From NCBI GenBank assembly GCA_024998815.1, contig JACEUQ010000002.1, positions 1,316,501 to 1,380,500 of the forward strand: a stretch of 64,000 nt of DNA, read 5' to 3'. The translations under genes were made by a program, and so were the position numbers. Below, one piece after another: positions 1-9,889 of this stretch (position 1 is its first letter; every line of letters begins with the position of its first letter). The stretch is from Opitutus sp. GTDB taxonomy: Bacteria > Verrucomicrobiota > Verrucomicrobiia > Opitutales > Opitutaceae. The notes under the pieces were generated by a model. It made no database searches. It had not been told where the DNA came from and worked only from the letters and a program-made list of their open reading frames with translations.

Positions 1-542
1 AGATCGAAAACGAGATCGTGCGCCCCTCCGTCAACGCCATCGCCGACGAGGGCATCGATTTCCGCGGCACGCTGTTCATCGGCATCATGCTCACCCCGAA
101 CGGGCCGAGCGTACTGGAGTACAACACCCGCTTCGGTGACCCGGAGACGCAGGTCGTGCTCCCGCGCCTGGACACCGACGTGCTCGCCCTGCTCTGGGCC
201 GCCGCCCTGGGCAAACTCGCCGGCATGCCCGTTGCAACCAAACCGGGTCACGCCATCTGCGTGGTCATCGCCGCCAAGGGTTACCCGGATGCTTACGCGA
301 AGGGCGACGCCATCGAATTCCCGGCAAAGCTGCCGGATAACGTGCAGATTATCCACGCCGGCACAGCCAGAAACCCCGCGGGCCAGGTGGTCACCGCCGG
401 CGGCCGGGTGCTCGGCGTCACCGCGCTCGCGCCCACCTTGCGCGCCGCCGCTGATGCGGCGTATGCCGTGTGCGAACAGATCCAGTGCACGAGCAAAGTT
501 TACCGCCGCGACATCGGCGCCAAACAGCTTAACCGCCGATGA
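1..542 (+). CDS. purD: Phosphoribosylamine-glycine ligase (GAR synthetase), C-terminal part
   Basis: Purine biosynthesis enzyme joining glycine to 5-phosphoribosylamine with ATP. The reading frame is already open at base 3, so the gene begins before the window and only about 180 C-terminal residues are present. The PurD signature NTRFGDPETQ lies near residue 43 of the visible part, followed by the C-terminal GARS domain (GHAICVVIAAKGYP). The stop overlaps the next start as ATGA, implying translational coupling to the secreted-protein gene downstream. Family assignment is firm; nothing can be said about the ATP-grasp N-terminus. Confidence 0.93.
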   Translation, partial: IENEIVRPSVNAIADEGIDFRGTLFIGIMLTPNGPSVLEYNTRFGDPETQVVLPRLDTDVLALLWAAALGKLAGMPVATKPGHAICVVIAAKGYPDAYAKGDAIEFPAKLPDNVQIIHAGTARNPAGQVVTAGGRVLGVTALAPTLRAAADAAYAVCEQIQCTSKVYRRDIGAKQLNRR

Positions 543-1195
543 ACCTGCGCTGCGGCAGCCACCCCAAGTTAGCCGCCATCGTCCTGTGCGTGCTCACCCT
601 GTGCGCGCGAGCAACGGCCGCTCCCGAGCTCGCGCCCGGACTGCTCTACCTGCGCCCCACCGCCCAGCTTGAGTCCGCCCCCATCCCTGTGGACACCCCG
701 GCCGTGGTCATCGACCTGCGCCACATCACCCCGGCCGATGCCGACGCGGCCAACGCCCTGCTCACCGCGATTAAGCCCGCTGGCGCCACTTCGCACCGGC
801 TCATCCTCGCGCTCGTCGAACCCGAAACCGCACCCGCGCTGAGAACCCGACTGACGCAATTACCGCGTTGTCTCACGCTTGGCCGCACCGCACCGGACTT
901 CAAAACCGACCTCGGGGTCAACACCACTGCCGAGGCGGCCCAACTCGCCCTCGCCGCGCTAGCCAGCGGCACGACTCCCGAAAAACTCCTCGCCGACCGG
1001 CTCGACAAAAAACGCTACGATGAGAGCGCACTGATGCGCGAACACAGCGGCGAGCCGAGGATGGCGGTGAAGAAATCCCCCAGCGAGCAACCCGGCGACA
1101 AAGTCACCCCGCTCGAACCCGCCGCCGCAACCGATGCGGTGCTTTTACGCGCCGTGCACATCTACCTCGGCTTGGTTGCTTTAAAGAAGCTCTAG
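539..1195 (+). CDS. Secreted protein of unknown function
   Basis: A 218-residue protein with a clear N-terminal signal peptide (hydrophobic stretch about residues 10-25, cleavage probably after ATA). The rest is alanine- and leucine-rich without a catalytic motif I recognise. The middle (residues 45-130) reads like a small alpha/beta domain, with VVIDLRHIT at its start. The C-terminus ends in a hydrophobic VHIYLGLVALKKL. The start overlaps the purD stop by four bases. Probably periplasmic; function unknown. Confidence 0.72.
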   Translation: MNLRCGSHPKLAAIVLCVLTLCARATAAPELAPGLLYLRPTAQLESAPIPVDTPAVVIDLRHITPADADAANALLTAIKPAGATSHRLILALVEPETAPALRTRLTQLPRCLTLGRTAPDFKTDLGVNTTAEAAQLALAALASGTTPEKLLADRLDKKRYDESALMREHSGEPRMAVKKSPSEQPGDKVTPLEPAAATDAVLLRAVHIYLGLVALKKL

Positions 1196-1250
1196 CCAAA
1201 CCGGGGATTGCCTTTCAAACCCAACGCTATCCCCTCAACTCACCTTTCGT

Positions 1251-1739
1251 ATGGCCACCCCCGGAACCATCGTCACCGTTTGCACTGCCAACATCTGCCG
1301 CAGCCCGATGGCCGAGGCGCTCTTGCGCCACGCGCTCAGCGCCCAGCCCGAGCCGCTTAAATCGTGGAAAGTGGTCTCCGCAGGCGTAGCGGCCCGCTCC
1401 GGCGAGCCCGTCTCCACCAACTCCGTGACCGCACTGAAAAAAGTGGGCATGGACATCAAAAACCACCAGAGCCAGCCGCTCACCCGCGAGTTGATCAACG
1501 AGGCCGTGGCGATCCTTTGCATGACCGAAAGCCACCGGGCGATGATCCAAGTCACCATGGATCCAGTACCGAAGAACGTGTATCTTTTCCGCGAATTCAT
1601 GCCGCGCTCCGCCGACAAGGAAATCGGCGATCCGTACGGCGGTAATTTGGCCGAGTACGAAGCCTGTCGCGATGAGATGGTGGAAGCGATCCCCTCGCTG
1701 GTCGAGTTCCTCAAGGGACTCGACGCCAAACAAAAGTAG
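1251..1739 (+). CDS. Low-molecular-weight protein phosphatase (LMW-PTP family)
   Basis: A 162-residue cytoplasmic phosphatase. The P-loop CTANICRSPM (C11 nucleophile, R17 phosphate binding) is at the N-terminus and the general-acid Asp is in GDPYGG near residue 128, as in the family. Overall it resembles YwlE-type proteins (LTRELI, then LCMTESH). The residue two after the P-loop Ala is Ile. In the family Ile at this place goes with phosphotyrosine specificity, whereas Thr marks the arginine phosphatase YwlE, so I infer tyrosine rather than arginine phosphatase activity. It stands alone between a secreted protein and a GGCT-like gene; no partner kinase is visible. Confidence 0.85.
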   Translation: MATPGTIVTVCTANICRSPMAEALLRHALSAQPEPLKSWKVVSAGVAARSGEPVSTNSVTALKKVGMDIKNHQSQPLTRELINEAVAILCMTESHRAMIQVTMDPVPKNVYLFREFMPRSADKEIGDPYGGNLAEYEACRDEMVEAIPSLVEFLKGLDAKQK

Positions 1740-1814
1740 GCGCAAGCCAAGCGCACGTTTAGCCCCAAAGCCGCGCCTAAGGTTGGGAAGCGCCTCGACT
1801 ATCAACCGTCACCG

Positions 1815-2180
1815 ATGCCCGTCCTTTTTGTTTACGGCACTCTCAAGCGCGGGTGCAAAAACCACCACCACATCGCCGATCAACGCTTCCTTGATCAAGC
1901 GCGCACCGTTCCCGGCTACGCACTTTACGATTTGGGCGATTACCCCGGCTTGGTGGCCGACTCCAGCGACACAACTGGCGTGACCGGTGAACTCTGGGAG
2001 GTCGACGAGGCCGCCCTCGCCCGACTGGACGAATTCGAAGGCGTGGCCGAAGGGCTCTATCAGCGGCAACGCGTGGAGTTAATGGATACCGTTAATCCCA
2101 TCCAAGCGCACACCTACCTGTATGCGCGTGACCCCGGCCAGCGCCGGATCGGGACAACGTGGCACGATGCCACCGCTTGA
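1815..2180 (+). CDS. Gamma-glutamylcyclotransferase-like (YtfP/AIG2) protein
   Basis: A 121-residue member of the GGCT-like fold. The substrate-loop motif VYGTLKRG is at residues 5-12 and the catalytic-type Glu lies in RLDEFEGV near residue 78. The family includes gamma-glutamylamine cyclotransferases that release 5-oxoproline; the substrate here is unknown. The stop codon abuts the convergent stop of pgpA with no spacer (TGA followed directly by TCA), so no room remains for a separate terminator. Confidence 0.82.
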   Translation: MPVLFVYGTLKRGCKNHHHIADQRFLDQARTVPGYALYDLGDYPGLVADSSDTTGVTGELWEVDEAALARLDEFEGVAEGLYQRQRVELMDTVNPIQAHTYLYARDPGQRRIGTTWHDATA

Positions 2181-2705
2181 TCACGCCCCGAACTGCACCC
2201 AAGCGCAAAACGCCAGATGCATCGTTGCACAGGCCGCCAGCGCCGCAGCGGTATCGTCCACCGTCACCCCCCAACCACCAGGTAAATCCTGCAGTTTTTT
2301 AATCCCAAACGGCTTGGCGATGTCGTAGAGCCGAAACAGCGCAAATCCTGCCAAAAACACCGCCCAGTTGGGCACCACCTCGGCAAGACGCGTCCAGCCG
2401 AGAAAGCAAAGCGGCATGGCGACAAACTCATCGAGCACGATTTTGCCCGGATCGCGTTCGCCGAGCCGGAACTCGGCCTCGCCGCACAGCGCCACCGAGA
2501 AATAAAATCCGGCCGCGCTCAACACCAGCACGCCGACGTCGCCCATGCGGCCCGCGAACAGCGTGGAAAAATACAACAGACCCGCCACCGAGCCCCACGT
2601 GCCCGGGGCCTTGCGCATGCGCCCAACCGGACCCACCGTCGCGCAGGAAAGCACCCAACTCGTCGGCAGAAACCGCGGCCAGATCGGTTGTTTGAATACG
2701 CTCAT
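2181..2705 (-). CDS. pgpA: Phosphatidylglycerophosphatase A
   Basis: Dephosphorylates phosphatidylglycerol phosphate to phosphatidylglycerol at the inner membrane. The protein has 174 residues with the PgpA blocks KAPGTWGS, DPGKIVLDEFV (metal-binding acidic residues) and RLYDIAKPFGI followed by PGGWGVTVDD. Several hydrophobic segments occur (about 45-80 and 120-140). The start overlaps the pgsA stop by four bases, so the two consecutive enzymes of phosphatidylglycerol synthesis are translationally coupled. Confidence 0.92.
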   Translation of the reverse strand: MSVFKQPIWPRFLPTSWVLSCATVGPVGRMRKAPGTWGSVAGLLYFSTLFAGRMGDVGVLVLSAAGFYFSVALCGEAEFRLGERDPGKIVLDEFVAMPLCFLGWTRLAEVVPNWAVFLAGFALFRLYDIAKPFGIKKLQDLPGGWGVTVDDTAAALAACATMHLAFCAWVQFGA

Positions 2706-3289
2706 GTCCGCTCGTCAAAAATCACCGCGCGGTACTTCACGATATAGTCCCAGCCCGAGCGCACCGTGAAATAAACCCCCAGCACAAACAGCCCGAGCCC
2801 CACATTGTGAATCACCTCGGAATAGGCCGAAAAATCGAACGCCAGCCGGGGAGCGATGTCGTTTTCCAACATCGGTACGAACAACAGAAAACCCACCGCG
2901 ATGAGCTGGGTGAGGGTCTTGGTTTTCCCACCACGCTCGGCGGAGACCACCACGCCCTTGGCGGCGGCCATCATCCGCATCCCTGAAATCAAAAACTCGC
3001 GGCACAGCACGATCAGCACCCAGTAAATCGGCACCGCGCCCTGTTCGACGAAGGCGATCATGATGCCGAGGACAAAAATCTTGTCCGTGAGCGCATCCAT
3101 GAACTTGCCGAAGATTGAGATCAGGTTGCGCTTGCGGGCGATATAGCCGTCCACCCAGTCGCCGATCGCAGCGGCGATGAACAACCAGAAGGTCAGCGTG
3201 GCGGCCCAACTCCACGACTGGTTCATCAGCCAGACCACCAAAAACATCATCGGAATGCGCGAAAGGGTGATGATGTTAGGTAAATTCAT
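2702..3289 (-). CDS. pgsA: CDP-diacylglycerol-glycerol-3-phosphate 3-phosphatidyltransferase
   Basis: Membrane enzyme making phosphatidylglycerol phosphate. I place the start at the ATG at 3289 (MNLPNIITLSRIP), the conserved N-terminus of the family. The frame runs open far upstream but that part overlaps coaD on the other strand and does not look like protein. The protein has 195 residues. The CDP-alcohol phosphotransferase motif is visible as GDWVDGYIAR then FGKFMDALTDK, with the expected aspartates. Four or more membrane segments. First gene of the pgsA-pgpA pair, divergent from coaD. Confidence 0.93.
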   Translation of the reverse strand: MNLPNIITLSRIPMMFLVVWLMNQSWSWAATLTFWLFIAAAIGDWVDGYIARKRNLISIFGKFMDALTDKIFVLGIMIAFVEQGAVPIYWVLIVLCREFLISGMRMMAAAKGVVVSAERGGKTKTLTQLIAVGFLLFVPMLENDIAPRLAFDFSAYSEVIHNVGLGLFVLGVYFTVRSGWDYIVKYRAVIFDERT

Positions 3290-3400
3290 GGCGTGTGAGT
3301 CGGGCCGAAAGACAGGGCTGCCCCAGCCCAAAGGCAACCCCGGAAACGCCTCGATTTGGTTCTCGCCCCTCGCCGCGCCACTTCGATTATCGACGGGCTT

Positions 3401-3886
3401 ATGCGTCACTGCATTTATCCCGGCACCTTCGATCCCCTGACCAACGGCCACCTCGACGTGCTCGACCGCGCGACCCGGCTGTTTGACCGCATCACCGTCG
3501 CGATCGCCCGCAACCCGGGCAAGGGCCCGCTGTTCACCCCTGAACAGCGCCTCGAACTGGTTCAGGCCAACATCGCCCAATACCCGCACGTCACCGCTGT
3601 TCTCTTTGACGGCCTGCTTGTCGAGTTCGCAATCGCCCAGAAGGCCGACGCACTCATTCGTGGCCTGCGCGCGCTCTCCGACTTCGAGTTTGAGTTCAAC
3701 ATGGCGCTGATGAACCGCCACCTGCAGCCCAAGATCGAGACGATCTTCGTCATGCCGCACGAGCAGTACAGCTACACCAGCTCCTCACTTGTGAAACAGG
3801 TGGCTCGCTACGGCGGCGACATCGCCCATTTCGTGCCGGCCAACGTCGCCGCCGCACTCGCCACCGCCTTCCCCCTCCCCGCCTAG
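3401..3886 (+). CDS. coaD: Phosphopantetheine adenylyltransferase
   Basis: Catalyses the penultimate step of coenzyme A synthesis. The start at 3401 gives the usual 161 residues beginning MRHCIYPGTFDPLTNGH, which carries the nucleotidyltransferase TxGH motif. The C-terminal family block YTSSSLVKQVARYGGDI is present. An in-frame upstream start at 3356 would add 15 residues with no family counterpart. The gene is divergent from pgsA and is followed after 45 bases by a perfect palindrome and the efflux operon. Confidence 0.95.
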   Translation: MRHCIYPGTFDPLTNGHLDVLDRATRLFDRITVAIARNPGKGPLFTPEQRLELVQANIAQYPHVTAVLFDGLLVEFAIAQKADALIRGLRALSDFEFEFNMALMNRHLQPKIETIFVMPHEQYSYTSSSLVKQVARYGGDIAHFVPANVAAALATAFPLPA

Positions 3887-3931
3887 CACCCGCCCCGCCA
3901 CCCCGCGTACCCCACCGTGTCACCTGCTACA

Positions 3932-3952
3932 GTGTCACCTAATAGGTGACAC
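3932..3952. repeat. 21-bp palindrome, copy 1 (intergenic)
   Basis: Two perfectly complementary 10-base arms, GTGTCACCTA and TAGGTGACAC, around a single A/T base. The same 21 bases (reverse orientation of the central base) occur at 12244-12264 inside folK-pabB. A partial arm (GTGTCACCT) also lies just upstream at 3917. Could be an operator for the efflux operon starting at 3997 or a mobile palindromic unit; its presence in a coding region favours the latter. Confidence 0.85.
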
Positions 3953-3996
3953 TTGACCTCCCGCCCACGCTGCCCCCCGCCTCACTCGTTATCCTC

Positions 3997-5355
3997 ATGG
4001 CCAAATCCCGTTCACTCAAAATCTGGCTCACCCTCATCGCCGTCGCCGCCATCGCCGGTGGCGCGTACTACTACCTACAGGGGCGCTCCGGCCCGAAACC
4101 CGAGTTCGCCACCGCCAAGATCAGCCGCAGCGAGATCATCCAATCGGTCACCGCCACCGGCACCCTCCAGCCCGTCACCACCGTCGAAATCAGTTCGCAG
4201 ATTTCCGGCCTGATCCAAGAGGTAAAGGTGGATTACAACTCTAAGGTGAAACAGGGCGACCTGCTCGCCCGCATCGACCCCGCCACCTACCAGGTGCGCC
4301 TGAGCTCCGCCAAGGCCGAGCTGGCCAACACCCGCGCCAACTACCAACTGGTCAAACTCAACACCGAGCGCACCCGCGCCTTGCGAGCCCAGGATCTCGT
4401 CTCGCAACAGGAACTCGACCAAGCCGAAGCCCAGCTCACCCAGGCCGAAGCCCAGTTGCAAATCCGCCAGTCCTCCGTGCAAACTACCGAAGTCGACTTG
4501 GCCCGCTGCAATCTTTACGCCCCGATCGACGGCCTCATTTTGGACCGCGTCGCAGAGGTCGGAAAAACCGTCGCCGCCAGCCTCAACGCGCCGCGCCTCT
4601 TCACCCTCGCCGCCGACCTCACCCAGATGCAAATCGAGGCCGCCGTGTCCGAGGGCGACATCGGTACGGTCGAGGTGGGGCAAAGCGTCAACTTCACCGT
4701 AGATGCCTACCCCAACCGCCAATTTCACGGTCAGGTTTCCCAGATCCGCAACGCGCCCATCAACGTGCAAAGCGTGGTCAGTTACATCGCGATCATTCAG
4801 GTCAAAAACGACGACCTGCTGCTCAAGCCGGGCATGACCGCCAACGTCTCGATCATCATTGCGCGCAAGGAAGACACCCTGCGCATCGCCAACAGCGCGC
4901 TGCGCGTGCGCATCCCTGAACAGCTCCTGCCCGACACCCCGGCGGCGGCGCCCGAACCAAGCAAAACCACCCAGCCCGCCTCCCGCGACCAGATCCGCCA
5001 GCTCATGACCGAGGCGGGCGCCGGCAGCAACTCGCGCCGCATGGCCCCCGAGGTGCGCGGCCGCCTGATCCAGTTGGCCAAAGAGCGCGGCCTGGAGCTG
5101 CCCGCCCGCCTGCTGCGCAACAGCGATGACACCGAGTCCAACGGCCCGGTCACGCGCACCGTGTACAAGCTCGGCGGCACCTCCGCCGCCCCTGAAGTGA
5201 TTCCCGTGGTCATCAAAGTCGGCATCACCGACGGCAGCGCCACCGAGGTGATCGCGGGCTTGGAGGAGGGCGACGCGGTCATCACCAGCGCCTACCTGCC
5301 GGCCTCCGGCAACGGCGCGGCCAACCCCTTCGGCGGCTCCTCCCAACGGCGTTAA
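3997..5355 (+). CDS. Periplasmic adaptor (membrane fusion) subunit, MacA-like
   Basis: A 452-residue adaptor of a tripartite efflux pump that links the inner-membrane MacB-type transporter to an outer-membrane channel. I choose ATG 3997 (MAKSRSLKIW), which places a single transmembrane anchor at residues 7-25; an upstream GTG at 3946 lies in the palindrome and is unlikely. The biotinyl-lipoyl domain (ISSQISGLIQEVKVDYNSKV), a long coiled-coil hairpin (residues 100-165) and beta-barrel segments follow. An inserted, basic segment at about 300-385 is unusual for MacA. Next gene starts 14 bases on; no TolC-like gene is nearby. Confidence 0.87.
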   Translation: MAKSRSLKIWLTLIAVAAIAGGAYYYLQGRSGPKPEFATAKISRSEIIQSVTATGTLQPVTTVEISSQISGLIQEVKVDYNSKVKQGDLLARIDPATYQVRLSSAKAELANTRANYQLVKLNTERTRALRAQDLVSQQELDQAEAQLTQAEAQLQIRQSSVQTTEVDLARCNLYAPIDGLILDRVAEVGKTVAASLNAPRLFTLAADLTQMQIEAAVSEGDIGTVEVGQSVNFTVDAYPNRQFHGQVSQIRNAPINVQSVVSYIAIIQVKNDDLLLKPGMTANVSIIIARKEDTLRIANSALRVRIPEQLLPDTPAAAPEPSKTTQPASRDQIRQLMTEAGAGSNSRRMAPEVRGRLIQLAKERGLELPARLLRNSDDTESNGPVTRTVYKLGGTSAAPEVIPVVIKVGITDGSATEVIAGLEEGDAVITSAYLPASGNGAANPFGGSSQRR

Positions 5356-5369
5356 GCGCCCTCTCCGCC

Positions 5370-6139
5370 ATGGACGCCCCCATCGTCAAACTGGATAACA
5401 TCCACAAGATCTACACCAGCGGCGAGGTCGAGGTGCACGCGGTGCGCGGCATTTCCCTGGAGATCCAGAAGGGCGAGTTCATTGCCATCATGGGCTCGTC
5501 GGGCTCAGGCAAGTCCACGCTCATGAACACCCTGGGCTGCCTCGACCGGCCGACGCGCGGCACCTACCAACTCGACGGCATCAACGTCTCCGAACTCGAC
5601 CGCAACCAGCGCGCCGACATCCGCAACCAGAAGCTCGGGTTTGTCTTTCAGGGGTTCAACCTGCTCTCGCGCACCACCGCCCTCGAGAACGTCGAGCTGC
5701 CCATGCTCTACGCCCCGCAGCGCATCTCGGCCGAGGAGATGCGCGAACGCGCGATGCACTCCTTGGAAATCGTAGGCTTGGCCGCGCGCCACGACCACTT
5801 GCCCAACCAGCTCTCGGGCGGCCAACAACAGCGCGTCGCCATTGCCCGCGCCTTGGTTAACCGCCCACAACTGCTCCTCGCCGACGAGCCCACGGGTAAC
5901 CTCGATACCAAAACCTCCGTCGAAGTCATGGGGGTTTTCCAAAAACTCAACGACGCCGGCATCACCATTGTCATGGTCACCCACGAGCTCGACATCGCCC
6001 ACTACTGCAAACGCAACCTGATCGTGCGCGACGGGCTGGTCGTGCGCGACGAGCTGGTCGCAAACCGCTCGATCGCCGCCGAAGAGATGAAAAAACACCT
6101 CGCCGCCGAGGCCGCCGCCAAACTCATTTCCGCCGCACC

Positions 6140-6143
<4 letters not shown>
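5370..6143 (+). CDS. ABC transporter ATP-binding protein, MacB/LolD type
   Basis: A 257-residue ATPase that would power the adjacent permease. Walker A GSSGSGKSTL is near residue 43, the Q-loop FQGFNLL near 95, the signature LSGGQQQRVAIARAL near 150, Walker B LLLADEPTGNLD near 172 and the H-loop VTHE near 207. The LolD/MacB subfamily mark is the N-terminal YTSGEVEVHAVRG and DRPTRG. Start overlaps nothing; its stop overlaps the permease start by four bases. In MacB proper the ATPase is fused to the permease; here they are separate. Confidence 0.93.
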
Positions 6144-7348
<1,205 letters not shown>

Positions 7349-7363
7349 CCCCCCCCCGTCCCG

Positions 7364-8290
7364 ATGCCCTGCCGTATCGTTCTGGTTCCCTTACTCCTCC
7401 TTGTTCTCGCCACGGCAGCGCCGTCCACCGCCCTCCGCGCTGCCGAGCTCCCGGCCTCAGCCAACTCAAGTAAAGCCGACTCCGCCCCGCTCGCCGCCGC
7501 CATCGCCCTGTTTAACGCCAAACGCGTGCCCGAGGCCCGCGACCAACTCGCCCCCATCGTCGCCCGCGAGCCGAAAAACACCCGCGCCCTCTGGTACCTC
7601 GGCCAGTGCGAACTCAAGATGCAGCACCGCAGCGTCGCCGCCGACATCCTTGCCCGCGCCGCAGGACTCGCCCCGACCAACGCCGAAATCCTCGCCGACT
7701 ACGGCAGCGCGAGCTTGTTACGCGCAACCGAACTGGGCCTCACGTTTAGCGCCATCGGCTACGCCCGCCGAGGCCGCACCGCCCTAGAGCAGGCCGTCAA
7801 ACTCGATCCCGACAACATCGATTACCGAGAGGGGCTGGTTCAATTTTACACCCGCGCCCCCGGTTTTGTCGGCGGTGACTTTGCCCGCGCCTACGCCCAC
7901 ATCGCCGGAATCGAAAAACACGATCCGTCACGCGGTGCGGTTATTCGGGCCAACACCCTGTGCAGCGAGAAACGCTACGACGAGGCCCTTGCCGCCTGCG
8001 AAGCCTTCCTGCTGACCCAGCCGGACAACTACCTGGCGCTCTACACCCTGGGCCGCATCGCCTCGGAGACCGGCCGCGGTCTAGAGCGTGGCGAGCAAGC
8101 CCTGCGCCGTTGCCTCCAAATCACCCCGCGTATTCAAGAACCCGATCACGCCGGCGCCTATTACCGGCTGGGTTTGATCGCTGAAAAAGCCAACCGACCC
8201 GCCGATGCCCGCAGCGCGTACCAAGCCGCCCTCAAATTGGAGCCTACCCTCGAAAATGCCTCCACTGCACTCGCCCGCCTGCAGCCATGA
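7364..8290 (+). CDS. Secreted tetratricopeptide-repeat protein
   Basis: A 308-residue protein with an N-terminal signal peptide (hydrophobic residues 5-20, then an Ala-rich cleavage region) and several TPR-like helical pairs, for example ARDQLAPIVAREPKNTRALWYLGQ, shown here only as the pattern A..L.P.N..A...LG, repeated at the C-terminus (DARSAYQAALKLEPTLENA). Probably a periplasmic scaffold. It lies 15 bases after the efflux permease and its stop overlaps the next ABC ATPase by four bases, so it is likely part of the same transcript, but the link to either transporter is not established. Confidence 0.8.
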   Translation: MPCRIVLVPLLLLVLATAAPSTALRAAELPASANSSKADSAPLAAAIALFNAKRVPEARDQLAPIVAREPKNTRALWYLGQCELKMQHRSVAADILARAAGLAPTNAEILADYGSASLLRATELGLTFSAIGYARRGRTALEQAVKLDPDNIDYREGLVQFYTRAPGFVGGDFARAYAHIAGIEKHDPSRGAVIRANTLCSEKRYDEALAACEAFLLTQPDNYLALYTLGRIASETGRGLERGEQALRRCLQITPRIQEPDHAGAYYRLGLIAEKANRPADARSAYQAALKLEPTLENASTALARLQP

Positions 8291-9078
8291 CCGACGTGCC
8301 GACCGCCGCCGCCCCCTTCGTCGAACTCCGCAATGTGACCCAGCAATTCGGTGCCGGCACGCGCCCGCCGGTGCTGGCCGGACTCTCGCTGCGGGTAGAA
8401 CGCGGGGAATTCGTCAGCCTGATCGGGGCCAGCGGCTGCGGTAAATCCACCCTGTTGCGCCTGCTCGCCGGCCTGGCCACGCCGACCTCCGGCCAGGTTT
8501 TGGTTGAGGCGCGCCCCGCCGCCACCGCCACCACGGAACGCGCCTTTATTTTCCAGGATGCGGCGCTGCTTCCCTGGCGCACGGTCCGCGACAACGCCGA
8601 ACTGTTGCTGCAATTGCGCGGCGTGCCCGCCTCGCGCCGCCGCGCAAGCGCCGCCCAAATGCTCGCCCTCGCCCGTATTGCCCACCTCGCTGACCGGCAC
8701 CCGCGCCAACTCTCCGGCGGCGAAAAGATGCGCGTTTCCCTTGCCCGCGCCCTCACCTTCGAACCCGCGCTCCTGCTTCTCGACGAGCCCTTCGGCGCCC
8801 TCGACGAACTCACGCGTGAAGCTTTGGGCGAAGAGCTCCTCACTCTGCGCGAGCGCCAAAAGTGGACCGCCTTTTTCGTTAGCCATTCGGTGGCCGAAGC
8901 AGTGTTTCTTTCAACGCGCATCGTGATCCTTGCCGGCGGTGCGATCGCCCACGACTTAACGATAAACCTGCCGTTTCCCCGCAACGCCGAGACCCGCGAA
9001 TCGCCCGCCTTTCTCCAGCGCGTCGCGGAGGTTTCACGTCTCCTGCGCACCGCCACCGCCCCCACCGCCGCCGCATGA
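8287..9078 (+). CDS. ABC transporter ATP-binding protein, NitT/TauT (SsuB/TauB-like) family
   Basis: A 263-residue ATPase. Walker A GASGCGKSTLLRLLAG is near residue 43, the Q-loop IFQDAALLPWRTV near 93, the signature LSGGEKMRVSLARAL near 140, Walker B LLLLDEPFGALDE near 163 and the H-loop FVSHSVAEAVFL near 198. The LPWRTV and DEPFGALDE wording is that of sulfonate, taurine, nitrate and HMP transporters. Coupled by ATGA overlaps on both sides; partner permease follows and the probable binding protein is at 14139. Confidence 0.92.
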   Translation: MTDVPTAAAPFVELRNVTQQFGAGTRPPVLAGLSLRVERGEFVSLIGASGCGKSTLLRLLAGLATPTSGQVLVEARPAATATTERAFIFQDAALLPWRTVRDNAELLLQLRGVPASRRRASAAQMLALARIAHLADRHPRQLSGGEKMRVSLARALTFEPALLLLDEPFGALDELTREALGEELLTLRERQKWTAFFVSHSVAEAVFLSTRIVILAGGAIAHDLTINLPFPRNAETRESPAFLQRVAEVSRLLRTATAPTAAA

Positions 9079-9869
9079 ACCGCCGCCTGCTTACCTTCGG
9101 TTTACCCGTGTTAACCGGAGCTCTTTTAATCGCGGTGTGGTACGCAGTTCGGCTTTACCTGCTGCCCGTCGAGCAGCGCTTCCTGCTTCCCGCGCCCGAG
9201 GCGGTGCTGGGTTCGTTTTCCACGCACGGTGCGCAACTGTGGGCGGCCACCCTGAGCACGGCGCGCGGGGCGGCTTTGGGCTTCGCGGCGGCCGTGGCCG
9301 GGAGCATCGTGCTGGCGCTGACGCTCTCGCTTTCACCTTTGGTGCGCGCCGGCCTCTACCCGTGGCTAATGGCGCTCCAACTCACGCCCATCATCGTGCT
9401 CGCGCCCATTCTCATCCTGTGGGCCGGCCCCGGGCTGCCGAGCGTCGTCATCATCACGTTTCTGATCAGCTTTTTCCCGCTGGTGGTGAACACCACGCAG
9501 GGACTCGTCGCCACCGACCGCCTGCTCGTTGACCTGTTTCGTATGGGGCGCGCGTCGACTCTCCAGCAGCTTCGCCACCTGCGCATTCCCGCCGCGCTGC
9601 CCTATTTTTTCACCGGCCTGCGCATCGCCGCCACCCTCGCCCCGATCGGGGCCATCGCCGGTGACGCCTATGCGGGCAACTCCGCTGGCGGCCAAGGCGG
9701 TCTCGGTTTCCTCGCCGTGATCTACAGCGCCCAGTTCCAAATCCCCGCCCTCTTCGCCACCGCGCTTGTGAGCTGCCTGCTCGGCTTCGTTTTTGCCGGC
9801 GCAGTCGTGGGTTTGAGTTGGCTCGCCCTCCACCGCTGGCACGACGCCTACGCATCGAACGACGTCTAA
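9075..9869 (+). CDS. ABC transporter permease, NitT/TauT (SsuC/TauC-like) family
   Basis: A 264-residue BPD-type permease with about six membrane segments. The family loop is visible as LRHLRIPAALPYFFTGLRIA then APIGAIAGDAYAG (the EAA-type cytoplasmic loop that docks on the ATPase). Start overlaps the ATPase stop by four bases. The folate gene folP starts 20 bases downstream, so transporter and folate genes probably share a transcript. Confidence 0.91.
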   Translation: MNRRLLTFGLPVLTGALLIAVWYAVRLYLLPVEQRFLLPAPEAVLGSFSTHGAQLWAATLSTARGAALGFAAAVAGSIVLALTLSLSPLVRAGLYPWLMALQLTPIIVLAPILILWAGPGLPSVVIITFLISFFPLVVNTTQGLVATDRLLVDLFRMGRASTLQQLRHLRIPAALPYFFTGLRIAATLAPIGAIAGDAYAGNSAGGQGGLGFLAVIYSAQFQIPALFATALVSCLLGFVFAGAVVGLSWLALHRWHDAYASNDV

Positions 9870-9889
9870 CTCACTCCACCGCCTCCACC

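Noticed and set aside
3290-3760. N-terminal extension of pgsA
   Set aside because: The extra 157 codons are antisense to coaD and have no similarity to the CDP-alcohol phosphotransferase family; the conserved N-terminus starts at 3289.
4075-5346. Long open frame on the minus strand opposite the efflux adaptor gene
   Set aside because: Gly/Val/Asp-rich pattern typical of the antisense of a GC-rich gene; the plus-strand protein has clear adaptor motifs. Several other long antisense frames (e.g. 14112-15116, 12530-13030, 37577-38419) were dismissed for the same reason.
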